A stretch of 64,000 nt of DNA from Terrabacter sp040702505 (GTDB lineage Bacteria > Actinomycetota > Actinomycetes > Actinomycetales > Dermatophilaceae). The position numbers were made by a program, and so were the translations under genes. The DNA lies in contig NZ_JBFBLC010000006.1 in assembly GCF_040702505.1 (NCBI RefSeq), positions 248,001 through 312,000 on the forward strand, written 5' to 3'. Shown here piece by piece: positions 49,627 through 59,073 of the stretch (position 1 is its first letter; each line of letters opens with the position of its first letter). The notes under the pieces are model-generated. The model searched no databases. It was given only the letters and a program-made list of their open reading frames with translations, and had not been told where the DNA came from.

Positions 49627-52059
49627 TCAGCCGGTGAAGCCGGCGCGGCGCAGGGCGTCGGCCATCGCGCTGTTGACGGGCGCCTCGTCGCGTCGAGGCC
49701 GCCCACCCTGACCACTGGTGCCCTGGCCGCCACGGCCCTTGTTGCCACGGTTCTGGTCGTTGCGGCCCTGGCCACCACGCGCACTCGAGCCGGGCCGTCC
49801 GTCGCGACGCTGGCCCGGCTTCCCGCCGCGCTCGTCGGTGCCGCTGGCCGGCATTTCGTCGTCGAGGCGCAGGGTCAGGGAGATGCGCTTGCGGGGCACG
49901 TCGACGTCGAGGACCTTCACCATGACGACGTCACCGGGCTTGACCACCTCCCGCGGGTCGCGCACGAAGCTCTTCGACAGGGCCGACACGTGGGCCAGGC
50001 CGTCCTGGTGGACGCCGATGTCGATGAAGGCGCCGAAGGCGGCCACGTTGGTCACGACGCCCTCGAGGGTCATGCCGGGCTTGAGGTGCTTGATCTCCTC
50101 GACGCCCTCCTTGAAGGTGGCCGTCTTGAAGGTCGGGCGCGGGTCGCGTCCGGGCTTGTCGAGCTCGCTGATGATGTCGGTGACGGTCGGCAGCCCGAAG
50201 GTGTCGTCGACGTAGTCGGCGGGACGGAGCGCCTGCAGCGCAGCGGTGTTGCCGATGAGCGAGGTCAGCTTCTGACCGGTCGACTCGAGCATCCGGCGGA
50301 CCACCGGATACGCCTCGGGGTGCACCGCGGACGCGTCCAGCGGGTCGTCGCCGCCGGAGATCCGCAGGAAGCCGGCCGCCTGCTCGAAGGCCTTGGGTCC
50401 GAGCCGCGGCACGTCCTTGAGGGCCTTGCGGGTGCGGAAGGGGCCCGTCGCGTCACGGTGGGCGACGATGCTGTCGGCCAGGCCGGGTGTGATGCCGGAG
50501 ACCCGGGTCAGCAGGGGAGCGGAGGCGGTGTTGACGTCGACGCCGACCGCGTTGACGCAGTCCTCGACCACCGCGTCGAGTGAGCGGGACAGGGCCGTCT
50601 GGCTGATGTCGTGCTGGTACTGCCCGACGCCGATCGACTTGGGGTCGATCTTGACGAGCTCGGCGAGCGGGTCCTGGAGGCGGCGGGCGATCGACACGGC
50701 CCCGCGCAGCGACACGTCCATCCCGGGCAGCTCCTGCGACGCGAACGCCGACGCCGAGTAGACCGAGGCCCCGGCCTCGGAGACGACCGCGGAGGTGAGC
50801 TTCAGCTCCGGGTGCGTCTTGATGAGGTCGGCCGCGAGGCGGTCCGTCTCGCGGGAGGCGGTGCCGTTGCCGATCGCGATGAGGTCGACCGAGTGCTCCT
50901 TGGCCAGGCGCGCGAGCGTCGCGAGGGAGCGGTCCCACTGGTTCTGCGGCACGTGGGGGTAGATCACGTCGGTCGCGACGACGCGGCCCGTCCCGTCGAC
51001 GACGGCGACCTTGACGCCGGTGCGGAAGCCGGGGTCGAGGCCCATCGTGGCGCGGGCGCCCGCCGGAGCGGCGAGGAGCAGGTCGCGCAGGTTGGCGGCG
51101 AACACGCGTACGGCCTCCTCCTCGGCGGCGCGGCGCAGCTGCATCCGTGCGTCGATGCCGAGGTGGACGAGGATCTTCGTGCGCCACGCCCAGCGGACCG
51201 TGTCGGCGAGCCACTGGTCGGCCGGGCGACCGGCGTTCTCGATGCCGAAGCGGCGGGCGATGGCGCGTTCGTATGCCGTCGGGCCGGGCTGCTGCTCGGC
51301 TGCCGGGTCCTCGGGGCTGATCTCGAGGGAGAGCACGTCCTCCTTCTCGCCGCGGAAGAGCGCGAGGATGCGGTGGGACGGCAGCTTCGAGAGCGGCTCG
51401 GAGAAGTCGAAGTAGTCGGAGAACTTGGCGCCCTCCTCCTCCTTGCCGGCGCGGACCTTCGAGCCGAGGTGGCCCTGCTTCCACACCCGCTCGCGCAGGT
51501 CGCCGATGAGGTCGGCGTCCTCGGCGAAGCGCTCCACGAGGATGGCGCGCGCGCCGTCGAGGGCGGCCGCCGGGTCGGCCACCTCCCGTGCGGGGTCCAC
51601 GAACGTCGCGGCTGCAGCGGCCGGGTCGGTGTCGGGAGAGCTGAGCAGCATCTCGGCGAGCGGCTCGAGCCCGGCCTCCCGGGCGATCTGGGCCTTGGTG
51701 CGCCGCTTCGGCTTGAAGGGCAGGTAGATGTCCTCGAGCCGGGCCTTGGTCTCGGCGCCCATGACCTGGGCCCGCAGGGTGTCGTCGAGCTTGCCCTGCT
51801 CCTCGATCGAGGCCAGCACCGCCGCCCGCCGCTCCTCGAGCTCGCGCAGGTAGCCGAGGCGCTCCTCGAGGGTGCGCAGCTGGGCGTCGTCGAGCCCGCC
51901 CGTGACCTCCTTGCGGTAGCGCGCCACGAAGGGCACGGTCGAGCCGCCGTCGAGCAGGCCGACCGCGGCGGCCACCTGGCCGTCACGCACCCCGAGCTCC
52001 TCCGCGATGCGACGCTCGATCGAGGGCACCTTCACCTGGGCAGTCGCCTGGTTGTTCAC
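49627..52059 (-). CDS. tex: Transcription accessory protein Tex with RGG-rich tail
   Basis: An 810-residue S1-domain protein. It has the Tex N-terminal HTH-like region (IERRIAEELGVRDGQVAAAV), an YqgF-like RNase H fold (TMGLDPGFRTGVKVAVVDGT), HhH motifs (VNTASAPLLTRVSGITPGLA) and an S1 domain (LEGVVTNVAAFGAFIDIGVH). The last 75 residues are Arg/Gly/Gln-rich with RGG-like units, an unusually long tail. Start is GTG at 52059, nine bases after AAGGAG. Tex aids transcription under stress. The GntR gene lies upstream on the same strand. Confidence 0.95.
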   Translation of the reverse strand: MNNQATAQVKVPSIERRIAEELGVRDGQVAAAVGLLDGGSTVPFVARYRKEVTGGLDDAQLRTLEERLGYLRELEERRAAVLASIEEQGKLDDTLRAQVMGAETKARLEDIYLPFKPKRRTKAQIAREAGLEPLAEMLLSSPDTDPAAAAATFVDPAREVADPAAALDGARAILVERFAEDADLIGDLRERVWKQGHLGSKVRAGKEEEGAKFSDYFDFSEPLSKLPSHRILALFRGEKEDVLSLEISPEDPAAEQQPGPTAYERAIARRFGIENAGRPADQWLADTVRWAWRTKILVHLGIDARMQLRRAAEEEAVRVFAANLRDLLLAAPAGARATMGLDPGFRTGVKVAVVDGTGRVVATDVIYPHVPQNQWDRSLATLARLAKEHSVDLIAIGNGTASRETDRLAADLIKTHPELKLTSAVVSEAGASVYSASAFASQELPGMDVSLRGAVSIARRLQDPLAELVKIDPKSIGVGQYQHDISQTALSRSLDAVVEDCVNAVGVDVNTASAPLLTRVSGITPGLADSIVAHRDATGPFRTRKALKDVPRLGPKAFEQAAGFLRISGGDDPLDASAVHPEAYPVVRRMLESTGQKLTSLIGNTAALQALRPADYVDDTFGLPTVTDIISELDKPGRDPRPTFKTATFKEGVEEIKHLKPGMTLEGVVTNVAAFGAFIDIGVHQDGLAHVSALSKSFVRDPREVVKPGDVVMVKVLDVDVPRKRISLTLRLDDEMPASGTDERGGKPGQRRDGRPGSSARGGQGRNDQNRGNKGRGGQGTSGQGGRPRRDEAPVNSAMADALRRAGFTG

Positions 52060-52117
52060 CGGGTTGTTCTCCTTGTCGACGGCGGACGCAGCCACGCATT
52101 CTGCCGTGCGGCCGGGA

Positions 52118-52891
52118 TCAGTCGTCGAGCAGGGCCTGCAGGGCGGCGCGCTCCGCCTCGGGCACGTAGCCGGCGTAGTAGTCGTAGATGCTGTGCAGCG
52201 ACGCACGACCAGCACCGGGCCCGTCGCCGGCCCGGATCGCGGCGAGCACCTGCTCGTGGTGGCCGAGGGAGCGCTTCATCAGGGCCTGCGCGTTGCGGGC
52301 GTGCGCGATCTTGTCGGAGATGAGCGAGAGCACGGTGTCGCGCACGACGGCGTTGCACACCTGGATCAGGGTGTTGCCGCTCGCCCGGGCGATCGCCTCG
52401 TGGAAGGCGATGTCGGCCTCGCTGAAGGAGCCGTAGCCGCCGTCGACGGCCACGCGCATCTGCTCGATGGCGGCCTCCATCTCGGCGAGCTGCTCCTCGG
52501 TGCGGAGCACGGCGGCGAGCCGGTTCGCCGTGGAGTCGAGCATCATCCGGCTGACGATCAGCTGCGACAGGGCCAGTCCGTCCGCGCGAGCGAGTCGTCG
52601 CACCTGCTTGGTCAGCCCACCGGTGGTGAAGGGCAGGATCTCGGGGCCGTTCGGGTCGCCGGGGCGCGAGCGCACGACGCCGTTGCTCTCCAGCACCCGC
52701 AGGGCCTCGCGCACGGTGGCCCGGCTGGTGCCGAACTGCACGACGAGCTCGCGCTCGCTCGGCAGGCGCTGGCCCGGACGCAGCTCACCGCTCGCGATCG
52801 CATCCTCGACCTGCTCGACGATGCGCTCGTAGAGGCGGACCGGCCGCACCGGCTCGAAGCCGCGGGCCGCCGCGTCAGGCACGGCCGCCAC
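52118..52891 (-). CDS. GntR/FadR family transcriptional regulator
   Basis: A 257-residue regulator: winged helix (about 19-85, RLYERIVEQVEDAIASGELR ... SERELVVQFGTSRATVREAL) and an all-helical FCD effector domain (about 95-250) containing the metal-ligand pattern of FCD proteins (D..FH ... H...H), e.g. SFSEADIAFHEAIARASGN. The GTG start overlaps the amidase stop by 17 bases, so it is the second gene of that operon. It most likely binds the operator at 54469-54483, which controls both the amidase-GntR transcript and the divergent importer operon. Confidence 0.92.
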   Translation of the reverse strand: MAAVPDAAARGFEPVRPVRLYERIVEQVEDAIASGELRPGQRLPSERELVVQFGTSRATVREALRVLESNGVVRSRPGDPNGPEILPFTTGGLTKQVRRLARADGLALSQLIVSRMMLDSTANRLAAVLRTEEQLAEMEAAIEQMRVAVDGGYGSFSEADIAFHEAIARASGNTLIQVCNAVVRDTVLSLISDKIAHARNAQALMKRSLGHHEQVLAAIRAGDGPGAGRASLHSIYDYYAGYVPEAERAALQALLDD

Positions 52892-54362
52892 GCCCGTCCG
52901 TCGCCAGCGGCTCAGCCGGCCCTGCCGTCGCGACCGGCATGCCCTGCTCGACGGCGGGGATGGGCCAGCACGGACTCGCGTCGGCCGGCCGGTGGTGCTC
53001 GTACCAGTCGACGGCGCGGAGCACGCCCACGTCGTCGAAGCGCCGGCCCGACACCTGCAGGCCGATGGTGCGCCCGTCGGCTGTGAAGCCGCAGTTGACC
53101 GACGCGGCCGGCTGGCCGGACATGTTGTAGGGCGCGGTGAAGCCGATGTGCGCCATGCCGAGGTCGTCCTCGCCCCACGGCATGGGCCGCTCGGCGGCGA
53201 ACGCCGCCACCGGTGCGACGGGGGACAGGACGAGGTCGAAGGGCTCGGTCGCCGCGACCGTGGCCTGCTGCAGCGCCATGATGCTCGCGTAGTCGCGCAG
53301 CGCGGACGTGCCGTCGACGTCCCGCACCGCCAGCACCCAGCGCTGGATGAAGGGCAGGACGCGCTCGCGGGCCTCGGGCGACAGCGCGTCGAAGTCGGCG
53401 AGCGAGCGCAGTCGCCAGAACTCGTCGAGGTCGTGCAGCATCCGCGGCGTCATGAAGGGGGCGAGCGGCACCACCTCCGCGCCGCCTGCCTCGAAGACCG
53501 ACGCGGCCGCCTCGACGGCCCGGCGCACCTCGGCCTCGAGCGGGAGGCCGCAGCCGGCGTCGAGCTGCAGGCCGACCCGCAGGCCCCGCACCTCGCCCGG
53601 TTCCGGGGCCAGGACGGTGCCGAGGTCCTCGGGTGGCAGGCTCGTCCAGTCGCGGGGGTCGGGACGGCTGATGACCGACAGGAGCAGGGCGGCATCGCGG
53701 GCCGAACGGGTCAACGGGCCGGCCGCGCGGCCGAGGTAGGGGGCGTCGAGGGGCACCCGGCCCGCACTCGGCTTGAGCGTCGTCAGGCCGAGCCACGTGC
53801 CGGGCAGCCGGATGGAGCCGCCGATGTCGGTGCCGACGTGCAGCGGCCCGTAACCCCCGGCCGCGGCGGCACCTGCACCGGAGCTCGAGCCGCCGGTCGT
53901 CAGGGCCGGGTCCCACGGCGAGCGGGTGATGCCGTGCAGGCTGGACACCCCGGAGCTGAGCATGCCCCAGTCGGGCATGACGGTGGAGCCGAGGATGACC
54001 CCGCCGGCCTCCTCGATGCGCTCGACGACCGGGCTGCTGCGGACAGGCACGACCGGCTCGACTCCCGCGTTGCCGGCGGGCATGGGCACCCCGGCACGAG
54101 CAAGGTTCTCCTTGACGGTCACCGGGACGCCGTCGACGGGTCCGGCGGGTTCGCCTCTGCCCCAACGGGCCTCGCTCGCCCGCGCTGCCGCCTCGGCGGT
54201 GTCCAGGTCAAGGTGCCAGAAGGCGTTGAGCTCGGGCTCGCGCGTCTCGATGACGGCGACCACGTCCCGGAGGACGTCGACCGGCGAGAGGTCGCCGGCG
54301 GCATACGCGGTGACGAGCTCGGTGGCGGTGAGGCCGGCCGGTCGGCCAGACGGGTGCGGCAT
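52875..54362 (-). CDS. Amidase (amidase-signature family)
   Basis: A 495-residue Ser-Ser-Lys hydrolase. The triad is K84 (VTVKENLA), a Ser in TTGGSSSGAG (159-160) and nucleophile S183 (GTDIGGSIR). The family covers amides from indoleacetamide to nylon oligomers and peptide amides, so the substrate is open. The start is fixed by GGAAGGA seven bases before the ATG. It is divergent from a dehydrogenase-ABC operon, and followed by its probable regulator, which suggests it releases an acid that is further degraded by that operon. Confidence 0.92.
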   Translation of the reverse strand: MPHPSGRPAGLTATELVTAYAAGDLSPVDVLRDVVAVIETREPELNAFWHLDLDTAEAAARASEARWGRGEPAGPVDGVPVTVKENLARAGVPMPAGNAGVEPVVPVRSSPVVERIEEAGGVILGSTVMPDWGMLSSGVSSLHGITRSPWDPALTTGGSSSGAGAAAAGGYGPLHVGTDIGGSIRLPGTWLGLTTLKPSAGRVPLDAPYLGRAAGPLTRSARDAALLLSVISRPDPRDWTSLPPEDLGTVLAPEPGEVRGLRVGLQLDAGCGLPLEAEVRRAVEAAASVFEAGGAEVVPLAPFMTPRMLHDLDEFWRLRSLADFDALSPEARERVLPFIQRWVLAVRDVDGTSALRDYASIMALQQATVAATEPFDLVLSPVAPVAAFAAERPMPWGEDDLGMAHIGFTAPYNMSGQPAASVNCGFTADGRTIGLQVSGRRFDDVGVLRAVDWYEHHRPADASPCWPIPAVEQGMPVATAGPAEPLATDGRGGRA

Positions 54363-54468
54363 GGGCGTCCTTCCGCGGGGGACGGCCCTCGGGCCGCCGG
54401 ACTCGCCGGACGAGGTCTTGACATCCGGCCTGTTGAGAGAAACGGTACCTGTCACAGCGCAAAAGTGC

Positions 54469-54483
54469 ACTGGTCTGACCAGT
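54469..54483. promoter_or_regulatory. FadR-like operator between the amidase and the dehydrogenase operon
   Basis: ACTGGTC-T-GACCAGT is a perfect inverted repeat with seven-base arms, close to the E. coli FadR site (TGGTNNGACCA core). It lies 107 bases before the amidase ATG and 45 before the dehydrogenase ATG, so one FCD-type GntR could control both. Confidence 0.85.
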
Positions 54484-54527
54484 CGGATCTGGACAGGTCG
54501 ACGACGACCTCCTCAGCAAGGAGAGCC

Positions 54528-55583
54528 ATGGCTGTGAGACTCGCAGCGATCCCCGGCGACGGGGTCGGCCCCGAGGTCGTCGCTGCCACCCTGCCGGTGC
54601 TGACGGCAGCGCTGGAGGCCCAGGGCGAGGCTCTCGAGGTCACCGAGCTCGACTGGGGCGCAGACCGGTTCGTGCGCGAGGGAGCCGCGATGCCGGCTGA
54701 CGCCGCCGAGGTCGTATGCCGTCACGACGCCGTCCTCTTCGGTGCGGTCGGGCGCCCCGACGTCCCCGACCACGAGCTCGTCTGGGGCCTGATCATCGGC
54801 CTGCGCCAGCAGCTCGACCTCGCGGTAAACGTGCGGCCGGTGCGCGCCTTCGAGGGCGTGCCGAGCAGGGTCAGAGACGTCGACGGCGTCGACCTGGTGA
54901 TCGTCCGGGAGAACACCGAGGGGGAGTACGTCGGGGCCGGCGGCCTGGCCCACGCGGGCACCGGCCACGACCTCGGCATCGAGGTCGCCGTGCACTCCCG
55001 GCGCGTCATCGAGCGCGCCGCCGAGCACGCGTTCACCCTCGCCGAGCAGCGCCGAGGCCGCCTCTCGCTCGTGACCAAGTCCAACGCCATGCGGCACGGC
55101 TACCCCCTCTGGGACGCCGTCGTGCGCGAGGTGGGCGAGCGCCATCCCGACGTCGAGCTCGAGGTCGTGCTCGTCGACGCCATGGCCGCCCGTCTCGTGC
55201 AGAGCCCCCACTCGCTCGACGTGTTGCTCGCGGGCAACCTCTTCGGCGACATCCTCAGCGACCTGGCGGCCGTGCTGGCCGGCGGGATGGGGATGGCGCC
55301 CAGCGCCAACGTCCTGCCCGGCGGCTCGGTGCCGGGCGTCTACGAGCCGGTCCACGGCTCCGCGCCCGACATCGCGGGAATGGGCATCGCCAACCCCACC
55401 GCGTGCCTGCTCTCGGGTGCGATGCTGCTCGAAGACCTCGGGCGGGCCGCGGCTGCGGCATCCGTCCGCACGGCGCTGGCCGCGGCTCTCCGACTGCCCG
55501 ACCACCACACCCCCGACCTCGGCGGCAGCGCGAGCACCTCGCAGCTGGCCGCAGCGGTCCTGCACGAGATGGAGTCACGATGA
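54528..55583 (+). CDS. Tartrate/D-malate dehydrogenase-like beta-decarboxylating enzyme
   Basis: A 351-residue member of the isocitrate/isopropylmalate dehydrogenase family. Key stretches are IPGDGVGPEV (start), VRENTEGEYVGAGG (substrate loop), NLFGDILSDLAAVLAGGMG (metal Asp residues) and EPVHGSAPDIAG (NAD site). The substrate-loop wording resembles TtuC/DmlA, which oxidise tartrate, D-malate or related 2-hydroxy-3-carboxy acids. AAGGAG before the ATG and an ATGA overlap into the importer gene make it the first gene of the operon. Confidence 0.88.
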   Translation: MAVRLAAIPGDGVGPEVVAATLPVLTAALEAQGEALEVTELDWGADRFVREGAAMPADAAEVVCRHDAVLFGAVGRPDVPDHELVWGLIIGLRQQLDLAVNVRPVRAFEGVPSRVRDVDGVDLVIVRENTEGEYVGAGGLAHAGTGHDLGIEVAVHSRRVIERAAEHAFTLAEQRRGRLSLVTKSNAMRHGYPLWDAVVREVGERHPDVELEVVLVDAMAARLVQSPHSLDVLLAGNLFGDILSDLAAVLAGGMGMAPSANVLPGGSVPGVYEPVHGSAPDIAGMGIANPTACLLSGAMLLEDLGRAAAAASVRTALAAALRLPDHHTPDLGGSASTSQLAAAVLHEMESR

Positions 55584-57118
55584 AGCACACCCGCATCGGC
55601 ACGGCCGCGTCGGCGACGCTGCTCCTGGCCCTCACCGCGGCCTGCTCCGCGGGCTCCGGGGCCTCCGGAGGTGGTGGCGCCGGCGGCACCGCCGGAGGCG
55701 GCGGGGGCAGTGGCGCGACGGCGCTGACCGTCGGCCTCGTCGCCGAGCCGGCGAGCCTGGACTTCACCAAGCAGGACGGCGCCGCGATCCCGCAGGCCCT
55801 GCTCGACAACGTCTACGAGACGCTCGTCAAGGTCGACCAGCAGGGCGACCTCAAGCCGTCGCTGGCCAAGTCGTGGACGGTCTCCCCGGACCGCCGCACC
55901 TACACCTTCGAGCTGGTCGACAACGCGAAGTTCACCGACGGGCAGCCCTTCACCGCCAAGGACGCCGTCTACTCGATCGACCAGGTCAAGAAAGCCTGGA
56001 CGATCTCGCTCAAGGCGGCCATGGACGTCGTCCAGGACGCGAAGGCCCTCAGCGACACCAAGCTGCAGGTGACCCTGGCCAAGCCGAGCAACGACTGGCT
56101 CTACCGGATGTCGACCCGGATCGGCGCGATGATGACCGAGAAGGAGGCGTCCACCCTCGCCACCAAGCCCGTCGGCACCGGCCCCTACGTCTTCGACCAG
56201 TGGCGGCGCGGCGACTCGATCACCTTCAAGGCCAACCCGTCCTACTGGGGCAGCAAGCCCTACTTCCAGCAGGTGACTCTCAAGTACTTCAAGGACCCGA
56301 CCGCCCTCAACAACGCCCTGCTGACCAAGACCATCAACGTCATCGGGACGGTGCAGGCACCCGAGTCGCTCGCCCAGTTCCAGGGCAACAACGCATACGA
56401 GATCGTCGAGGGCACCACGAACGGCGAGGTGCTCCTGTCGATGAACAACGGCAAGGCGCCCTTCAACAACCTCAAGGTCCGCCAGGCCGTGCGCTACGCC
56501 ATCGACCACAAGGCCCTGCTCGACACGTGCTGGGCCGGGCACGGCAGCCTCGTCGGCAGCATGGTGCCGCCGACCGACCCGTGGTACGAGGACCTCACCG
56601 GCCTCTACCCGCACGACCTCGCGAAGGCCAAGGCGCTCGTGGCCGAGACCGGGGTCGGCGCGACCCCCGTGCGCCTGCGCATCCCGTCGCTGCCGTATGC
56701 CGTCTCGTGCGGCCAGGTGGTCAAGAGCCAGCTCGAGCAGGCCGGGTTCAAGGTCACGCTCGACCAGCTCGAGTTCCCGGCCGTGTGGCTGCAGACGGTC
56801 TTCACCGACGCCGACTACGACATGTCGATCATCGCGCACGTCGAGCCGCGGGACATGCCGGCGGTGTTCGGCAACCCGAAGTACTACACGCGCTACGACA
56901 ACAAGCAGTTCCAAGCCGACCTGGCCGCCGCCGACTCCGGCACGCCGGAGCAGCAGGTGACGCTGATGAAGAAGGCGGCTCGCGAGCTGTCGCAGGACGC
57001 CGCTGGCGACGTGCTCTTCGTCCTGCCGAACCTCATGGTGGCCGAGAAGGGCATCACGGGGCTGCCGAAGAACGCCATCACCGAGTCGTTCGAGCTCGCC
57101 GACCTCGCCCGGTCGTGA
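55580..57118 (+). CDS. Dipeptide/oligopeptide-type ABC transporter substrate-binding lipoprotein
   Basis: A 512-residue family-5 solute-binding protein: lipobox LTAAC (Cys22), a Gly/Ser linker, and the SBP_bac_5 fold with LLDNVYETLVKVDQQGDLKP, FELVDNAKFTDGQPFTAKDA and VRQAVRYAIDHKALLDTCWA. The ligand is not necessarily a peptide; sequence relatives also bind amino-acid derivatives and opines. It overlaps the dehydrogenase by four bases and is separated from the permeases by a strong hairpin. Confidence 0.9.
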   Translation: MKHTRIGTAASATLLLALTAACSAGSGASGGGGAGGTAGGGGGSGATALTVGLVAEPASLDFTKQDGAAIPQALLDNVYETLVKVDQQGDLKPSLAKSWTVSPDRRTYTFELVDNAKFTDGQPFTAKDAVYSIDQVKKAWTISLKAAMDVVQDAKALSDTKLQVTLAKPSNDWLYRMSTRIGAMMTEKEASTLATKPVGTGPYVFDQWRRGDSITFKANPSYWGSKPYFQQVTLKYFKDPTALNNALLTKTINVIGTVQAPESLAQFQGNNAYEIVEGTTNGEVLLSMNNGKAPFNNLKVRQAVRYAIDHKALLDTCWAGHGSLVGSMVPPTDPWYEDLTGLYPHDLAKAKALVAETGVGATPVRLRIPSLPYAVSCGQVVKSQLEQAGFKVTLDQLEFPAVWLQTVFTDADYDMSIIAHVEPRDMPAVFGNPKYYTRYDNKQFQADLAAADSGTPEQQVTLMKKAARELSQDAAGDVLFVLPNLMVAEKGITGLPKNAITESFELADLARS

Positions 57119-57124
57119 CGGTCG

Positions 57125-57155
57125 TGGGCCGGCCGGGCACGCACCGGCCGGTCCA
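57125..57155 (+). terminator. Attenuation hairpin between binding protein and permease genes
   Basis: A 12-bp stem (TGGGCCGGCCGG with CCGGCCGGTCCA, one G-T pair) and a seven-base loop, just after the binding-protein stop. Such hairpins often cut the level of downstream membrane components relative to the binding protein. Confidence 0.7.
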
Positions 57156-57208
57156 CCCCGGCTCGACGGCGGTCGCCTCCCGCGGCCCTCGACCCCGACA
57201 GGACACCG

Positions 57209-58159
57209 ATGCTGCTCCAGATCCTCCGACGCACGGCGGCGCTCGTCGTGAGCCTGATCGTCAGCTCCGTGCTCGTCTTCGTCTTCATGGCGCTGCTGCC
57301 CGGTGACCCGGCGCGAGTCGCGCTGGGCGTCAACGCCTCCGAGGCGTCGGTCGCCCAGCTGCGGCAGCAGTTCGGGCTCGACCAGCCGCTGGTGACGCAG
57401 TACCTCTCGTGGATCGGCGGGTTCCTGCGCTTCGACCTCGGCACGAGCTACGTGTCGCGGGTCGCCATCGCGCCGCAGATCATCGACCGCCTCCAGGTGA
57501 CGCTGTGGCTGGTCGTCTGCTCGATGGTGCTCGCGCTCGTCATCGCGGTCCCGTTCGGCACCCTGATGGCGCTGCGGCAGCGCCGGCCGAGCGGTTTCGT
57601 GCTCTCCGCGGTGTCGCAGGTCGGCGTCGCCGTCCCCGCCTTCCTCGCCGGCATCCTGCTCGTCACGGTGTTCGCCGTGAAGCTGCAGTGGCTGCCCGCC
57701 AACGGCTGGACGCCGCCCGACCAGGACCCCATCCAGTTCCTGCGACAGCTCGTCCTGCCCGTGCTCTCGCTCGGCCTCGTCCAGGGCGCGGTCCTGACGC
57801 GATACGTGCGCAGCGCCATCCTCGACGTCCAGCGGGAGGACTACATCCGCACAGCGCGGGCCAAGGGCCTGGGTCCCATGCAGGCGCTGCGCCGACACGG
57901 GTTCCGCAACGCGGCGATCCCCGTCGTGACGGTCCTGGCCCTGCAGCTGGCCACCCTGTTGATCGGCGCGGTGGTCGTCGAGCGCGTCTTCGTCATCCCG
58001 GGCCTGGGCAGCCTCCTGCTCGACCAGGTTGCCAACCGCGACCTCATCTTCGTCCAGGACATCGTGATGCTCCTCGTCCTGGCCGTGCTGCTCGTCAACT
58101 TCGTCGTCGACCTGCTCTACCTCGTCATCGACCCGAGACTGAAGGTGGCCACCCGATGA
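57209..58159 (+). CDS. ABC transporter permease (DppB/OppB type)
   Basis: A 316-residue permease with six helices. The DppB signature LLPGDPARVALG after helix 1 and the EAA-like loop REDYIRTARAKGLGPMQALRRHGFRNAAIP are present; the loop contacts the ATPases. No ribosome-binding site is strong, but GGACA precedes the ATG. It overlaps the next permease gene by ATGA. Confidence 0.92.
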   Translation: MLLQILRRTAALVVSLIVSSVLVFVFMALLPGDPARVALGVNASEASVAQLRQQFGLDQPLVTQYLSWIGGFLRFDLGTSYVSRVAIAPQIIDRLQVTLWLVVCSMVLALVIAVPFGTLMALRQRRPSGFVLSAVSQVGVAVPAFLAGILLVTVFAVKLQWLPANGWTPPDQDPIQFLRQLVLPVLSLGLVQGAVLTRYVRSAILDVQREDYIRTARAKGLGPMQALRRHGFRNAAIPVVTVLALQLATLLIGAVVVERVFVIPGLGSLLLDQVANRDLIFVQDIVMLLVLAVLLVNFVVDLLYLVIDPRLKVATR

Positions 58160-59073
58160 GTGCCGAACCCACGCCGCGGCCAGTGGTGTCGCTCGACGGC
58201 CCGACCCCGCCCGACCTGGCGGTGGAGCCGGCGCCGGCACACGCGGGCGGTCGCAGCAGGCCCGGCGCGAGCTTCTTCGTCGGAGCGGCGATCGTCGCGG
58301 TCGTCGTGCTCATGGCCCTCGTCAGCTTCGTCTGGACGCCGCACGACCCGACGTTCGTCGACGCCTCGGCCCGGCTGCGCCCGATCGGCGACCCCGACTA
58401 CCTGCTCGGCACCGACAAGCTCGGCCGGGACGTGCTGAGCCAGGTCCTCGTCGGCGCCCGCACGACGCTCTTCGTCGGCCTCGTCGCGGTGGGGCTCGCC
58501 GGCCTCGTAGGCGTGCCGCTCGGCATCATCGCGGCCATGTCGCACCGCTGGGTGGGCGAGCCCCTGATGCGCGGAATGGACCTGCTCCTCGCCTTCCCCG
58601 CGCTGCTGCTCGCGATCATGTTCAGTGCCGTCTACGGCGGCAGCACCCTCGTGGCCATGGTCGCGATCGGCATCGCCTCGGTGCCGAGCTTCGTGCGGAT
58701 CGTGCGTAGCGGCGCGATGCAGGTGCTCGGCACGGAGTACGTCATGGCGGCCCGGGCGGCGGGACGCGGCCCCTGGGCCATCGGCCTGCGTCACGTGCTC
58801 CCGAACGTCAGCGGCCTGGTCATCGTGCAGGCCTCGGTCTCCTTCGCGATCGCGGTCCTGGCCGAGGCCGCCCTGTCGTTCCTCGGCTTCGGCACGCCCC
58901 CGCCCACGCCGAGCTGGGGCCGGATGCTGCAGGAGAGCCAGGAGCTGCTCTTCTCGGCGCCCCGGCTCGCGATCGTGCCGGGCATCGCCATCGCCGTCGC
59001 GGTCCTGGGATTCAACCTCCTCGGGGACGGCCTGCGCGACCACTACGACCCGAGGCTGGAGGACCGACGATGA
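58156..59073 (+). CDS. ABC transporter permease (DppC/OppC type)
   Basis: A 305-residue partner permease. The Pro-rich N-terminus is cytoplasmic; the first helix is followed by LLGTDKLGRDVLSQVLVGART, the DppC signature, and the EAA-like loop is EYVMAARAAGRGPWAIGLRH. It forms the heterodimeric pore with the DppB-type protein. Coupled by ATGA to both neighbours. Confidence 0.92.
   Translation: MSAEPTPRPVVSLDGPTPPDLAVEPAPAHAGGRSRPGASFFVGAAIVAVVVLMALVSFVWTPHDPTFVDASARLRPIGDPDYLLGTDKLGRDVLSQVLVGARTTLFVGLVAVGLAGLVGVPLGIIAAMSHRWVGEPLMRGMDLLLAFPALLLAIMFSAVYGGSTLVAMVAIGIASVPSFVRIVRSGAMQVLGTEYVMAARAAGRGPWAIGLRHVLPNVSGLVIVQASVSFAIAVLAEAALSFLGFGTPPPTPSWGRMLQESQELLFSAPRLAIVPGIAIAVAVLGFNLLGDGLRDHYDPRLEDRR

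Noticed and set aside
55340..58240. 966-codon minus-strand frame opposite the importer genes
   Set aside because: Same GC effect; the plus-strand genes overlap by ATGA and carry signature motifs.
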